NCBI GenBank assembly: GCA_932294295.1
Contig: OW028579.1
Location: 30,949,250-31,013,249 of the forward strand
Length of the DNA: 64,000 nt
Direction of reading: 5' to 3'
From: Alitta virens
Taxonomy: Eukaryota > Annelida > Polychaeta > Phyllodocida > Nereididae
In this document: piece after piece, positions 14,397-27,313 of the stretch
Layout: every line of letters begins with the position of its first letter
Position numbering within the stretch: position 1 is the first letter of the stretch
Translations under genes and position numbers: made by a program
Notes under the pieces: generated by a model
The model's database searches: none
Seen by the model: the letters and a program-made list of their open reading frames with translations, nothing else
What the model was told of the DNA's origin: nothing

Positions 14397-14533
14397 ATAT
14401 TCAAGAGTTTTACGAAGTGACACTGCTGGATGATAGTAAAAGCACACACCAGAAAACTTTGGAGACTCTGCAGATAGCTTCAAAATGGGAGAGGCAGCCC
14501 CCTATCACCAACAGTCAGCCTGCTATGTTAGAG
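14397..14533 (+). CDS. dlg1: Discs large (DLG1-like MAGUK), internal exon: end of L27 domain plus linker
   Basis: This exon codes for the last helix of the L27 domain of a Dlg-family scaffold and the linker that follows. The acceptor is a T-rich tract ending ttttcag (to 14396); the donor is gag|gtacgg at 14534. It enters in phase 1: its first two bases, AT, complete a codon whose G lies in the previous exon, giving Asp. It leaves in phase 0 after 45 complete codons. The peptide opens IQEFYEVTLLDDSKS, which from memory matches vertebrate DLG1 (DIQEFYEVTLLDNPK) at the C-terminal end of L27. The next stretch (about 30 residues, with KWERQPP) is Dlg linker-like but divergent. In this family L27 pairs with the L27 domains of other MAGUKs such as CASK/LIN-2 and sorts the protein to junctions and synapses. 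The preceding exon with the first L27 helices was not found and is probably upstream of base 1. Identity of the family is secure; assignment to DLG1 rather than another Dlg paralogue rests on the presence of L27. Confidence 0.92.
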
Positions 14534-15689
14534 GTACGGAGATAAAATGTCTATATTATTGAATCGTTTGTAAATGATGAAAATTATTGTTTGGGTATAA
14601 TGATGTGTGCGTGTAAATTAAGCTTTTAGTGAGATTTTATTGAAATATATGGGCCATTTTCACATAATTTGAACAATAACGGAGGGGACACTTCTAAAAA
14701 AAGAAATTTAAAGAATCTGTCATTTATGACCTAGGTGTGATGAAAAATAATATAATACATGCATCAGCCAAGCAGCCATGCTAGAAATTAATTTCAACAA
14801 AAGATATCACCAACTGAAAAACTGACCCTTTGTCTTTACCATTACGTACTATAATGGTAAAGACAAGTTCCATAACATTGAAGAATTTTGCATGAGATAA
14901 TAATATTAGATGATTCTGATTTCATGACACTAAAGTTCATTCCATGGGCATAGTAAAAAAAGGAAATTAACCAATGAACGCAGTATTGGGTTAAAAAACT
15001 GTTACAGGCTTAATTTCTTTTAAAAAGTCTACTTATTGAAACCAAAACAGGAAAGACTATACATATATAACGGAAAAGACTAGAACTTCATAGTCGTGTT
15101 TGTATATAAGGTATCACATTGATCTATCACCGTTCCCAATGACAGGTATATTATATTGATTTTAATTGTATTGAATTTCACAGCACTGTTGTATCAAGCC
15201 ATTTCAACTTAAACCGGATTATTTTTATCAGTTTAATACATTATGAGACCTATATTATATTTTATCTTTAAATGACGATGAACATTTGATGAAGTTGACT
15301 AGACACGAAACAAGTCTAGGATTCTATTCTTGAAGCCTGTAATTTTGTCCATAAACACCAGAGGGCAGGTTGTATCAGTGCTCCTGCAAGTACACTCCTG
15401 ACATGTGAGAGTCATCATGGCATGGTATCAGTGCCTGGTGAGCACCATGATTTTGATCTTGGCTCTTATACTCTTAGCGTTATCAGTACTGACCATTGGT
15501 CATTCCTATGCCAACATGCCTCTTACACCAAGGAAGGTTGCTGGAGTGGCCTCTAAATGGCTCCAACTGTAATCAGCTGATTGCAGGTTACACCTTGTGA
15601 GGTTATCCCATTTGTGCTGTCAATTAAGTCAATAATTATGATAATACAGGGATGCAAACATTAGTGTAAGTGCCATTGTGACACCGAAC

Positions 15690-16005
15690 TTCAGCTGAAT
15701 GGTCTTGTGGTTAAGGCATTTGCCAGTTTCTCTGAACAATGCTGAAGGTCCTGGGTTCTATTACCAGTCTGGGTTAAGAGCTTCATCTCAGCTGGAAGCT
15801 GTAAGTGTGAGATGTTTGTAAATTGGCAGTGCCTTGTAATTGGTGCATTTGCTGGGATAAATGAAATATTATACCCATGGGTTAAGTGTATGACATCATG
15901 GTGTGGACTCCAAGCCTTATCATCTCATCTCATCTCATCAATATTTCTGCTTCTGGCAGCTGGTCAAATCATGGAGACATGGTCAAATCAGCTGACTATA
16001 TAGCA
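15690..16005 (+). mobile_element. SINE family B copy (tRNA-like head, about 300-bp body)
   Basis: The head is ggtcttgtggttaaggcat and the B-box-like gggttctattaccag. The family-B body follows: cttcatctcagctggaagc, ccatgggttaagtgta, tggactccaagccttatc, then a degraded gctgactatata end. Other copies lie at 39612, 42778 and 60045 on plus, and 9745 and 55095 on minus. Confidence 0.8.
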
Positions 16006-16854
16006 TAATATGTGCTGAAATTATTTGTTGGTGCTTTTTAAACAGTATTATTACTATTATTTGTTTAGTTCCGGGTGCTTTGGAATTTCTTAGACAGACT
16101 ATGTAATGCTGATTAGTATTAGTCATGACATAGCTCTACTTATTTAATTATTCTAACTGTTGATCCATGTATTTCTATTATCTTTTATTTTTGCCATTTA
16201 TTATTTTGTCATGCTGACACATGTATCAATTTGATATTTTGCTGTCAATAAAAATCTCTATATTTAAGCTCAAGACCAGTTATTGAGACAAAAAGGCAAT
16301 TTAATTAGCTCATGGTGGGTTATATCATCTGATTTCTTGCCTCATTCTGTTAACTTAGTCTCATAAATTATTATTGTATCAGCTGATTAAGTGGGATATA
16401 TAACAGATTCAGTTTTGTATCACTAATAGGCCCACTGACATGAGTGACCTACGAAGTTTACAACTCTTTCATAGATTGTCATAAACATGATGCTATGATC
16501 CTATTCTGCCGAAAATTTGAATAAACTTAAAAAGAATGGCTGAGAATCGAAGCATCTAAATGCCTTTCAATGTATTATTTTGGAAGGTCACCCTCCTGAG
16601 TGTCAAGGTCACTGTATGACTAGGAGATGGCGCCACCGTAGCCCCACGTGACATCCATCAGTGTCACCATAGTGGTCAGTGGCTATTGATTCTGTGGTCA
16701 GCGTATACAACTGGGAGGGTGGAAGGGTGTGTGGCTATTGGAAAAACTAGCATTGCACAAGAGATAGCTGTCTTGTTTCTGTGCTGGGATGCTTAGTCCA
16801 AGAAACCTGTTTTCCTGATAAAACTTCTAAGTAGATGATATTAAACAGATATAA

Positions 16855-17640
16855 CCATTATTTTTGTCATTCTGATACCGGAATCCTTAACGATTTTTTA
16901 CGTCCATTTGGTAGATTTTATGGTTAGATTTTTGCTTTAGTTTCTTCTTTGTTTTTCTGAAATCATCATAGACCATCATTTTTGTTATTCTGACACTGAA
17001 ATAAAAAAATAATTTTTAACTTCCATTTTTTTGATTTTGATATCAATATTTTTGTTTTATTCTTTTACCTTTTCTTCCACTTTATCGCATTTTCGCATTT
17101 TTACACTATATTAGGATATTTTCACTGGTTTCGTAAGTTTTCGTGATCTATACAATCTATGCATTATTAATTATTACATGATTAATTTATTTTGATTTCT
17201 ATTCTTTATACCAATTATTTCATATGTAATGTATAGTATAATGCGAGTATGACAAATAAATATAATTATATTCATCTAAATTTCAATCTCTTGAAACAGG
17301 CTATGATCTGTGTCATTATTTACGCTGACATAAAATGGATTTAAACATTTTAGACCAACCAGTTATTCATTCAAAGACACTGGCATTCTGACACCGTAAT
17401 GATTTAAGGGCCAAGATGGACAATCGCTATGTCAGTCTGTGACACAGACATGACAGTGATTTAAGCCTGTCTGCTAGACACCACTTTGTCATTCTTTGAC
17501 ACTGATGTAACAATGGTTTAAGCTGCTGAGATGTCCATTATTTTGTTACTGGAGCAATGAATTGATGATAGTTATACGATTTTGAGATTCCGCTTTGTCG
17601 TGTTTGACACTGATGTGACTCGGTATTATTTTAAGGCAAA
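16855..17640. repeat. Degenerate tandem repeat with a tcattctgacac core
   Basis: A core like ttttgtcattctgacactga recurs at about 16862, 16978, 17383, 17432, 17488 and 17594, several times followed by an aatg(g/a)ttta segment. Spacing is irregular and AT-rich filler separates the first two from the rest. It looks like an old, eroded array. Confidence 0.5.
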
Positions 17641-17836
17641 ATTTTTGCCAAATTTTAATGAAAACAACATAATTCGATTTTAAAGGACCTTTCATGGGAA
17701 GAACTTGTACCTGCTCTTGTACACCAATATTATGGCTAACTGGATAATTGAATAAAGTATGTCGTTAATTGTGCTTTACACCTAAAAAGTGCATACTGAA
17801 ACATGTAAAAGTGGTGTTGCTTCTATCTAATTAATG

Positions 17837-18022
17837 GAGCGGGGGTCTAGCTCAGAGGTAGTGCTCTGGGCTTCCAATCGCTGGGTCCCGGGTTCGATTC
17901 CCGGTCGAGCCTAAGTTGGATGGCTGTTTCATCCTTCGTCTCATTGCCATGGTCTCTGCCTGTCCTAATTAGCCCAACTGGTGCAGAAATACAGGACGTA
18001 AAGCCCTGATCACACACACACA
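17837..18022 (+). mobile_element. SINE family A copy 2, best preserved
   Basis: Both Pol III boxes are intact (ctagctcagaggtag near 17848 and gggttcgattcccgg near 17890). The head reads like a tRNA with a degraded acceptor stem. The body is the same as in the other family-A copies, and the element ends in (CA)n. A perfect 14-bp duplication, ctatctaattaatg, lies at 17823-17836 and 18023-18036. The intact boxes and clean duplication suggest a young insertion. It ends about 90 bp before the candidate recursive splice site. Confidence 0.92.
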
Positions 18023-18095
18023 CTATCTAATTAATGCATGGAGACAAGATTAATAGGACAAACTATGTACTTTACAATATGTATTTATGAATTGT

Positions 18096-18162
18096 ATGTT
18101 TTCTTTTTTCCAGGTAAGAACATTTGAAACTTATTCTGATAATAGAAAGTGAAGCCTTCGAG
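18096..18162 (+). promoter_or_regulatory. Candidate recursive-splicing ratchet point with RS-exon
   Basis: A strong pyrimidine tract ends ttttttccag at 18113, and the next bases are gtaagaa, a good 5' splice site with nothing in between. This juxtaposed 3'/5' site (YnCAG|GTAAG) is the signature of recursive splicing in very long introns, and this intron is 46.9 kb. A second donor, gag|gtaggt at 18163, lies 49 nt downstream. That gives the RS-exon (18114-18162) described for vertebrate recursive sites. The RS-exon has stops in every frame and a length not divisible by three, so keeping it would trigger nonsense-mediated decay, as reported for that class. It sits 3.6 kb after the L27 exon. The alternative is an ordinary cryptic acceptor and donor. 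Confidence 0.45.
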
Positions 18163-18522
18163 GTAGGTGCACTTTTACTCAATTCAAGGCTCGAAGAAAC
18201 CAAGAAAGAGGTCCAAGACTGAAATATGTCGAAAGTTAAGCTATTGATGTTATATTCTCTGCTCAGCTGCTGTAAACCGAACTGAATGTTTCATTGTCAT
18301 CCAGCATGGGTGTATGTTGTATGGCAGCAGAGTATGTGTTGGATGGCTCCATGTATGCTGTACAATATGGAGAATATAGACTGACAGACAAATTACTTTT
18401 ATTTCATTCATTTAGATATTTAAAAGATTGATGTAATGAGATCAGATGATTTGGCAAGACTTAGTGAAAATTACAGTATATAGGTAATAAGCAGTGGTGG
18501 ATGGTGTGTCGTCCAACATCGA

Positions 18523-18603
18523 GTTTTGTGGGATTCGAAAAAATTATATTGTCACACATGAGCTCTACTTGGCCAATATAATTTTTCCTCATCCCACAAA
18601 ACT
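18523..18603. repeat. Inverted repeat (hairpin), about 30-bp arms
   Basis: Arms at 18523-18552 and 18575-18603 pair gttttgtgggat and aaaaattatattg blocks, with three substitutions and one length difference, across a 22-base loop. It could be a fold-back element or a transcribed hairpin. Confidence 0.75.
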
Positions 18604-18969
18604 TGTTGGCTTGATTGCAACCATGAATGCCAGATTACCAGTGACTTCGCTCTGTTTGCTCAGGAAGATCTTGAATCCTATGTTATGGGTCCCTTGGCTC
18701 ACGCTTTTCCTATTTTGTACCGTTTCCTGCTAACTTCACGAAGAAAAAGAGCGACAAAAAAAAAAAAAAAATGAGTAAAGGAGCTTGGGAGGTGCTCAAT
18801 GACCAGGCTGAGGCAGAAGGCCTGTTGAATGTGACCGATTTGCAAAGGAGACTTTTGCAAGACTTTTCCTTCTTCCTTTTTTTTGGTTGCTCCTCTTGGC
18901 CTAACCAGGGGCTTGTGCTACTGTGTGGAATGCTTGCTGATTTGTTCCTGTGGGGTGCAAAGGCTTAAA

Positions 18970-19290
18970 GGTATTGCTTGCAAGTATACCTTGTACAGAA
19001 GTAGACTTGTTTTTCGATTGTTTGGAACTGAAGTCTTTTGGGACTGAATTAAAGTACAAATTGTGTTGTCCTTATATTCTTGGCACTTCCTTCATTGATG
19101 TTTTGATTCTATCATTAAAATAATTTGAACCAGTGAAATATGCAAGTGCTGTTTACTTTGGTTTGCATCAAGTGCTGAACACTATCTAATGACATTTTAC
19201 ACATCATTATGGTATTGCTGGCAAGTATATCTCGTATAAAAGTAGACTTATTTTTCGACCGTTCGAAACCGAAGTCCAGTCTGAATTATG
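18970..19290. repeat. Direct repeat of about 75 bp, two copies 240 bp apart
   Basis: The segments at about 18973 and 19212 share gtattgct(t/g)gcaagtata, a(a/g)aagtagactt(g/a)tttttcga and a gaa(a/c)c(c/t)gaagt end. The gap between them is unique sequence. Confidence 0.6.
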
Positions 19291-22200
19291 ATATTGGTTT
19301 GCAGTCAGACTGTGCACCTCAGAGAAAATACAATGGAAAGAAAAAAATGCACATATATATCGTATAGCTATTTAATAGATGTTGAATAGATTTCTCTGTT
19401 GTACGGAGTCCCCTTTAAAGCTATTTGTCGCTACTTGCGGCTATTGAGTGGCCCTGCTTTTGATGTGGTGAGCTTATCAATGTCTGTACTGTAATATTTC
19501 TAAAGGAAGTGATGTATTATCTCTTTTGTAGGACATGCTTTATGCTTTAGACCACTTTTCAAAATGGCCACCGTGGTGGAAGTGACTAGGAGTTATGCGC
19601 AATAGAAGGGAGAGTCTAGCCAATGGATTGGCAGCGGTTCGCCATCGGTCTATTGTCATTCTGGGAGCGGACCAGTCCTTACCACTGTCGCTGACAGAAG
19701 AGGAGGCTAATTTTCTCCACTCTTGGCATTACCATATCAGAGAAAAGCTGGGGGTGTGCACCCTGCCTCTATTTTTCACAGTTGGGCTGTCAAGGTTGTG
19801 GCAGACTTGCCTTCTGAAAGGTTTCGTTGAGAGCGACCAGTTGAAATGGTAAAAATAGCTCATAGTGTCAGTCTGCCTGACCTCCAAACCTTGTGGAAGG
19901 GTGGTAAGGAGGAACCTCTGAAAATCTGGCAAATCCAGAGGTTGTGGGTTTGATTCATGGTCTGCAAGTTCATAAGTGAGGATGAGAATTGGCCCATGAT
20001 GACATCGAGAGGGCGGTGGGTTAAAACTACCTCTGACTCGCTGTTTTAGGTGAAAAAATGTATGGTGGTTTCTAGGACTTAGTCTTGTTTTTTGGTATGT
20101 GGTTGGCATGGAGGCTAGTGAATTATGTGTTAAGAGTGTCAGGAGTAGAGTTCTCCAATAGAATCAGTTGTAGATTTCTAGGCTTCCAACTGAAGTCCAG
20201 CTAAGACTCTTGCTCTTTGGTCGTATTTAGCGCTTGGTATTTTTAAAATTAGAAATTGGTCAGTCTGTTTACATGTGAGATATGAATCACTTGTATATAT
20301 CTGATTTCATGTATGGATTAATAGGAACTTCTATAACTTACCAGTGCTTCTAATTTACTGCTCACTGCCAACTTCTGAACTACTTCTGAACTTACACAAA
20401 GTTCAAATTGTGGCTTTTCTATTAAGCCTTAATGGCTGGCTTCGAGCTGCTAAATGCTGAAGAATGCAAGTCGTCGAAGTGACCAAGATGTATGGCTGTT
20501 GAACTAATCTGGGATGCGGGTCATCCGCCTCTTGACTCTCGCTCCTGTTTTCTTACTCATCCTTTATCCGATAATTGTCTCGATGTCCTCCTCCTTCCTT
20601 TCCAAGATCTCTTTCATTAATTCTGAGCGGTGCCTTTTGGTCATCCGAACCGACTTGGAAGTTTCGCAGCACCATGAAAATTTCGGTTTCCAAGCCTTCT
20701 GGCGATTATATGCATAGCCCATTTCTTGGGTGTAAGTAATGTAAGTTGATCTGCTTCTGTAGCTACTTCTATTTAAACTTGTCTTTCTTTATGCTGTTCA
20801 CACTTCTACCCCACCATCTGTCATGTATATGGTGGTTGAGATGATGACGTTTTTCTAAGACTCCAGATGCACCATTGGACAAAGAATGCTGAAGCTCCAT
20901 TCAATGATGAATTAAATGTGTTAACACTGGTTAAGATTACCACTAGATAATGCTAGACCAATGTGAAATAAAATCGAAGCCATATTTCAGACGTCTATTT
21001 AGCAGTTTTTAGATCAGTCAATATAGCCTCAAAACTATTAATGTTATGCATTAAAGCTGCACTGTCTGTCAAATTTGCGATTTTGTAAGACTCAATCAAA
21101 TAGATCATAAATAACCTTTATTAATCAAGGCACACTAAATTTGTGTGATCTAATGATTTTATCAGACATTAATTACTAAAAAAATAAATCATACATTGAG
21201 AGAAAATCCAGACCAAAACATTGGACATCATCACCATTGTTTAGTATTGTGACGTCATCACTGGGGATTTTTACATATTGAGTTTTTGATGGCATGAAAA
21301 ACTAATATTTCTGTTATTTGTTGTAAATTAAAACTAAATTGTTGACCAAAAATGGGCATGTAATGGTAGAATATATCATGAAACAAGAAGGCATTATTGA
21401 TTCATATCATTACTTTCATGTGCAAATTTGACAGACAGTGCACCTTTAAGTATAGACCCAACGATGCTCTCACATCGGTCATAGTCATTTGCTATGAAGT
21501 TGTGTTTAGCATAACCTTAACTTTGTTATTCCTCACAGCATCTTCTGCTACATATTGCTCTGTTTGTTACACAAGGTTACAAAACTCTTCTGTTGGGAAA
21601 TAAAAACATTACATGATAACGTAACACCTAATATTTCATATTAATGTTCCGCAGTAATGGGGGAATTTTTGTTGCGCCGTAAAAGCTGATTTGCCAAGAA
21701 TGAAGATGAGCGACTTTTTGTCTTGATCGCAACATCCTAAATTGTTTCTGCTCACAAATGCAATTCAGATGTTTTTCATGCAATCTCTTGGTGCAAAGTA
21801 TGAATTTTTGAATCCTATTTGTGCTGTTTGATCCATTATGCATACAGTGCTTTTTTCCCTCCTTTTTTCACAGCTGTCTGTGGTCAAATTAAACACGGAG
21901 TGAAAATGTTTGCCGATGCAAATTGTCCGCAAAATGGGACTGTGACTGGTTCAAGACAAATCGAAAATTTTTCAGTCGTTCTTTGGATGGTCCTCGGAGA
22001 GTGAGGAGTTGGAAACTGTTTGTTTACTCTCCTTATTTTTGCTGGAAAAGTTTGTATGAATCACGCTGCGAAGTGCGAATGAGGGCTCTTTTGTTTCTTG
22101 TCGCTTTCTATAAATGTACTTTGCATTGACTCTTGAGCCGTTTGTCATTTAAGAGTCAGAATAATGTTTGATTTATCGCTGACTCCTCATTCTTCTGCAA

Positions 22201-22869
22201 CATTGTTCATTTCAGTGATTGACTCAATATTGAACAGGCTCCACATGAAGTGTGACATGCAATAACACTGCGGAATCCGGAATCTCCATATCTGTCTGTG
22301 AGAAATTGAATTAGTTTTCGTCTGTCCTCAAGGCCTAATATGCATTCAATTTTGCCAATTTCTTCATTTCTCCTACTGCTTTCAGCTGTCAATAACTGTT
22401 GTAGTGTGTTGTTCCAACTGAATCTTAGGCCTCTATGGCAGTCTCTTATAATGCTTATTCGGTTATTATTCTAACAATGAATAATAAATGTTCATACTTC
22501 GGATAGTTATGTGGATCTGATGCACTATACCATTTTAACTGTTCAAGAAATATCCATTTAAACTGTTTCCAGTTAATTTAAATGGGTATTAAAATCATAC
22601 AGGAACTGCATTGAAATTTTGTTTAGACTTGGTGTAATTGTAACTATTTAGGAAATGTTCATGGAGATTTTCGATTTAATTCAAAAGGGTAAAAATTCAC
22701 TCAGGAATTGCATTGAATTTTGGTGGAAGTCATGGATAATTTAAAAAACCCTTTCTGTCAACCAAAAGTTTTACTGGCAGTTTGAGTCTTTGATCAGTGT
22801 ACACTGTGCAGTCAGAACATTGTCATATAACAAGTAAATCACTGGAACTGTCACTTGAAAAGCTAATGG

Positions 22870-23225
22870 CTATGTGAATCACCCTTACAATAAGCATGAT
22901 AAGCCCAGATAGTATTGTTGTGTTGGGTTGTTAGGGAAAAATCCACTTTTTAGTTGGTACCACTGCATAAGGGACATTGATTTGTAATACAGTGGCATTG
23001 GTTCTCCTTGCAATAAGCCCACAAGGAACTTTGTTGTCAGTAGAACAAGGAAAGCAGCATTTCCTTTGCAATGTTGTTGTGCAATACATTATGCATTGAT
23101 TCTCCTTACAATAAGGTTAAACCAAACTTTATTCTCGGTAGCCTTACAGATGAAGCACTAGTTTTGCAATTTGGTCATATAACTTCGAAAACCAATTGGT
23201 TGCATTGATTCTCCTTGCAATACAC
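22870..23225. repeat. Diverged tandem repeat, about 110-bp unit
   Basis: A block like gcattgattctccttgcaat recurs near 22990, 23090 and 23205, with a weaker start near 22875. The units are well diverged in between. Confidence 0.55.
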
Positions 23226-26200
23226 CACGTCACACTGGAGTGTCCAGGCCATGCAGGATAATGGGTGAGAAATCTGCACCAGGTGTCTCTGGTGGTTGCT
23301 CCAGCATCATTGCTTTTCCCCTGCAGCAGCAACAGCAGCAGCAGCAGCAGTGTGACTGTAGAGCAACGCGATAAACAGAATAGGCACCATCAGCAGCAGC
23401 AGTAGCAGCATCTCTCAAGTGATGCTACAAACACTGATACTTCATCCACAACGGACTACCTACATTGTCATGTTACTTGTATGAAGTGAATACGCGATGT
23501 GGCACTTCTATTCGTGATTTGACACTAATATCGGATAAACATGCGGAAATGAGCAATGGATATTCTGAATACTTTTTGAGGTTTCGGTTTTCGAAATACC
23601 TGGGATTTCTTTTAGTTGTCTTTCTGACATAGTGAAAAATAAAACTGTCATTACTGAAACAGGAAACACAATTGTTTGAATTAAGTTATCAGTGATCAGT
23701 GTTTTGTTAGAGTTTCAGCTCAATAGGTGTACACTTTGTAGTTCAACTTTAACTTTAGGGTACACACACATTGATGCAGTGACCAACTCTGAAGAATTCA
23801 GATAAAAATTTTATGAACATTTGTCGGATACATTTTTTATGAACATTTGTCTGAATTGTACATATCCTGTGCATTGACATTGGCTCTATGTTATTATTGT
23901 AGTGTTTTTTAGGTTAGTTTCATGGTGTCATATCGAAGCGATTAAAATTACTTCTCTGCAACTATTTGAAGATGTCAAACTGATGGTGCCCTGGTAATTG
24001 AACCTGTTGCGTCACAGTTTCTCGACAACTTTTTTGCCTACAAAGGGTGGATTAGTGTCTTCTTACTTTGTGGAGAGTAATGGCTTCTTGATTACTTTGA
24101 AACTTGCTTGACATCCATCTGTCATTATTTGTTGTCATGGTAGCCATCAATGTTGCATTATGGGACTGGCTTAAATTGTGTTGATTTGGAGGCACAGATT
24201 CATTTACAGACCTGTCAATCTGACACCCTGGATCACAACTTGATCACAGCTTAATTGCTTTATCAGACAAGTCTTGAGGGGAAAGGTAGTATTAAGCACT
24301 GTTGAGAGACTCCACTGATACATGTCAAACACACTGTCATTAGGCCTGTCATTTGTGCCAATTTAATGTCATTATCTACCGCAATCCCCGGTGCGAATCT
24401 TGTACACATATTTTTTCCCCGAGGATTACTGCGTTTAATTTTGTGAGGATTTCCTCATAAATCCATGGATTTACACTTAATCTGGATTTACAAGGCTATT
24501 TGTGGTTGAATGTAGGTTTGTCATCTTCTATTGTAAGATTTTAGTCTATACACACAGCTGCTCGTGATGTTATAGCCAAAAGGCAAACAACTTATCTTGG
24601 CCCTGGTGAATTCATGTAAATCTAAAGAAGGATTAAAGTTTTATAGACTGTTATCCAGACTAGACAAAGATAATATGCTATAGATTTTCCCCTTTTTCTT
24701 AGAAATGGTTCGTTGTCTTGCCAACCTTTCATGTGCAAATCACGGTGTTATTGAACTGAAACTATCTTGAGAATCTTTAAAAATTTACCGGTTGCGGTTT
24801 CCAAGCAGCTAAAGTAGCTGCTGCTGTTGTGCTTCAATTCAATTAGTGTGTGGCTAATTTATCAACTGTGGGGCAAGACTAATCTTTAATATCTGCCCTG
24901 GCTGGAGTGCTTGGATATTTATGGCTATTGTGGTCACTGTTTCTATCTTGGAGGCCATCTTATTTGTATAAATACTTGATTGTGTCAAGACACCTTCTGT
25001 TTACGAGGCACTAATTGGCCAGAAATCAGCAATTGTTCTGGGAGGTCAGCTTGAGTAACAGTGTACCACAGGGATCTGTGCTGCAGCCAATATCCCTGGG
25101 CTGTTGTAGATAAATGATATCTGGACAGCAGATCCCTTTCTGAGCAATGGGCCCTAGGTGACTGTTGTTTTAACAACCCAATCATTTGCCTACTGAGATT
25201 ACACTGTTATATTTCATGCTCTCTTTGGGAATTATACAGTAGTATGGCTACAACATAGTGTTGTGATTGGAGTTGTGTACAATCATTTTATCATACCGAA
25301 TTTATATTCGTAGACTTATGCGAGTCTCTGGACCACATCTCTTGTTGTACCACATTGGTTCTTTCGGTTGCCATTGGTTTACCCTATTTTGGATGGTTTT
25401 TATGAAGTCCCCACATTGAATTACTGAAACGAATGCATAAATTCTGCTTGGCAGCCTAATCTTCACCCTTCAAGACAGAACGTGTTGCCGTCAAGCGCCC
25501 AAACTTCAGTGGCACCGTCACACATTGTAGGAGCTGTCAACTGGTGATGCTAATTGCCAAGCTTGATCACTTGAGGATCCAGCTAATCTTATTTATTGAC
25601 AACAAGATTTGAGGCAGTTTCAAGAGCTCCGACAACAGCTCCGAAGAGCAGCCGAGAAGTTTGCGGAATAACCAAAAGGCCATCTCGAAGTAGGTGGTTT
25701 TCTGGAAGAAACCAAAGAAAACGACTACCAAGATTAACATAAGTTAACCAAATATTGGAAGTATTCCCTGATTGTGTCTTCAAAATTATGTATTGAAAAG
25801 TGCTATGTTATAATCCAGACCTGCTGCAGAGTTTAGATACCTTTATCCACCGAGTTATCTTCGCAAATAGATACCACATTCAACGATGTGTGAAATCCTC
25901 TGCGTTTAAGATAAGTGGATCTTCAGAGTACTTCCAGATACATCCAGTGCTCGACTCTTGATATGAGAGTCTTTCCCATCACTGGTAAAAGAAAAAATCT
26001 GACAAAATACTCGGAAGCTCTGCGGAGTAAGTTTTTTTGCAATCAGGTCATCGAAGTCTGTGAACCATTACCTATCCGAGGCAGACCGTGATTGACTTTT
26101 AGTCTCTTGGCTCTGGAGTTCAATTTTGCTTGAACTTAAAAACTCGCCATCTGAGCTCAATCAATACATGGGAGTTCTTAGTCATCGCAGCAGTATTTCA

Positions 26201-27313
26201 ACAAAAAGATATTGTGTGTTGGATATGCCGAAATCAAGTGTGTTCTTTGCAGTCTACATTTGAAGAAGTACTGTCGGTTTATATCGAAGTATATTGACAT
26301 TAAACAAGTCTCCGAGTCTATTTAAGATTGATATCAATACCTCACAACTGTTACTTCCACAGCAAACATTTTGATGCTTTCTTGTCTGTAATTGTGTCTC
26401 ATCATTTGTGACTGCTTGGATGCTCTCCTCTCTCTGATTGTCAATGTTTGATAGTAAAATCAATAAGGAGAAGTATCTTCGGATGGTATTTTGAACGACA
26501 GCCTATTTGTCCAACCGGTTGTAAAATAATAGGCTTCCTACATCATCAGCCAGATGAGTCAGTCACAAAATTGACTAAGCATTACTACGCATCAATAAGT
26601 GTTTTTTGGGGATGTTTTGACGTTTCTATCACAACACAATTCTTGTTGTTTTAACACAGCATTACAAATACATCAGCTGTTTATGTGGATTATTGCCATA
26701 TGATTATTATTGGTGTTTTCCAAAGAGATGACATCGATATAAACACACTAAAAACCACACTAAATGTGCAAGGGAATATCTGTATAGGAAACCAGTTTAC
26801 CATAGGATCACATTCAGTGTTTGGCAGATAATTCTTTGCTTATTTATCTTACCTCTGGCTGCACATACACATCACAGCTGCACCCAGCAGGCTGTTTTCA
26901 CCTGTGCTTGACACCCAACATTGCAATTTGCCTCCTAATGATATATTATTAACAGTGGACACCAGCCCTAGCATCTTTGAACTTTCATGCCAGTTCAATT
27001 TGGATATTGAGTTCATGAAGCTGACGTGTGGCTTGGACAAATGCCACTTATCATGTCAACCTAAAACAACTTCAAATTAAGTATTGATGTGTTGTTGTGT
27101 AGAAGAGAATTGAAGTTTGAAACTACCAACTTTGTTTTTCTGTACTTTGTCTCGCGTTGTAACTTGCTTTTACCAGAATATACCTAGTGACTTTATTGTA
27201 CTGGCACTAATATTAAGTATATTATCAAGCAAACTAACAGGATATACCATTATTTGTGAATAAACTACCAATAATTGAACTATTGGATTGGATTTACCCC
27301 ATAAACCGTCAAG

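Noticed and set aside
17837..17912. Possible functional tRNA gene
   Set aside because: The A and B boxes are good, but the acceptor stem does not pair, the same body follows every copy, and target-site duplications enclose the whole unit. It is a SINE head.
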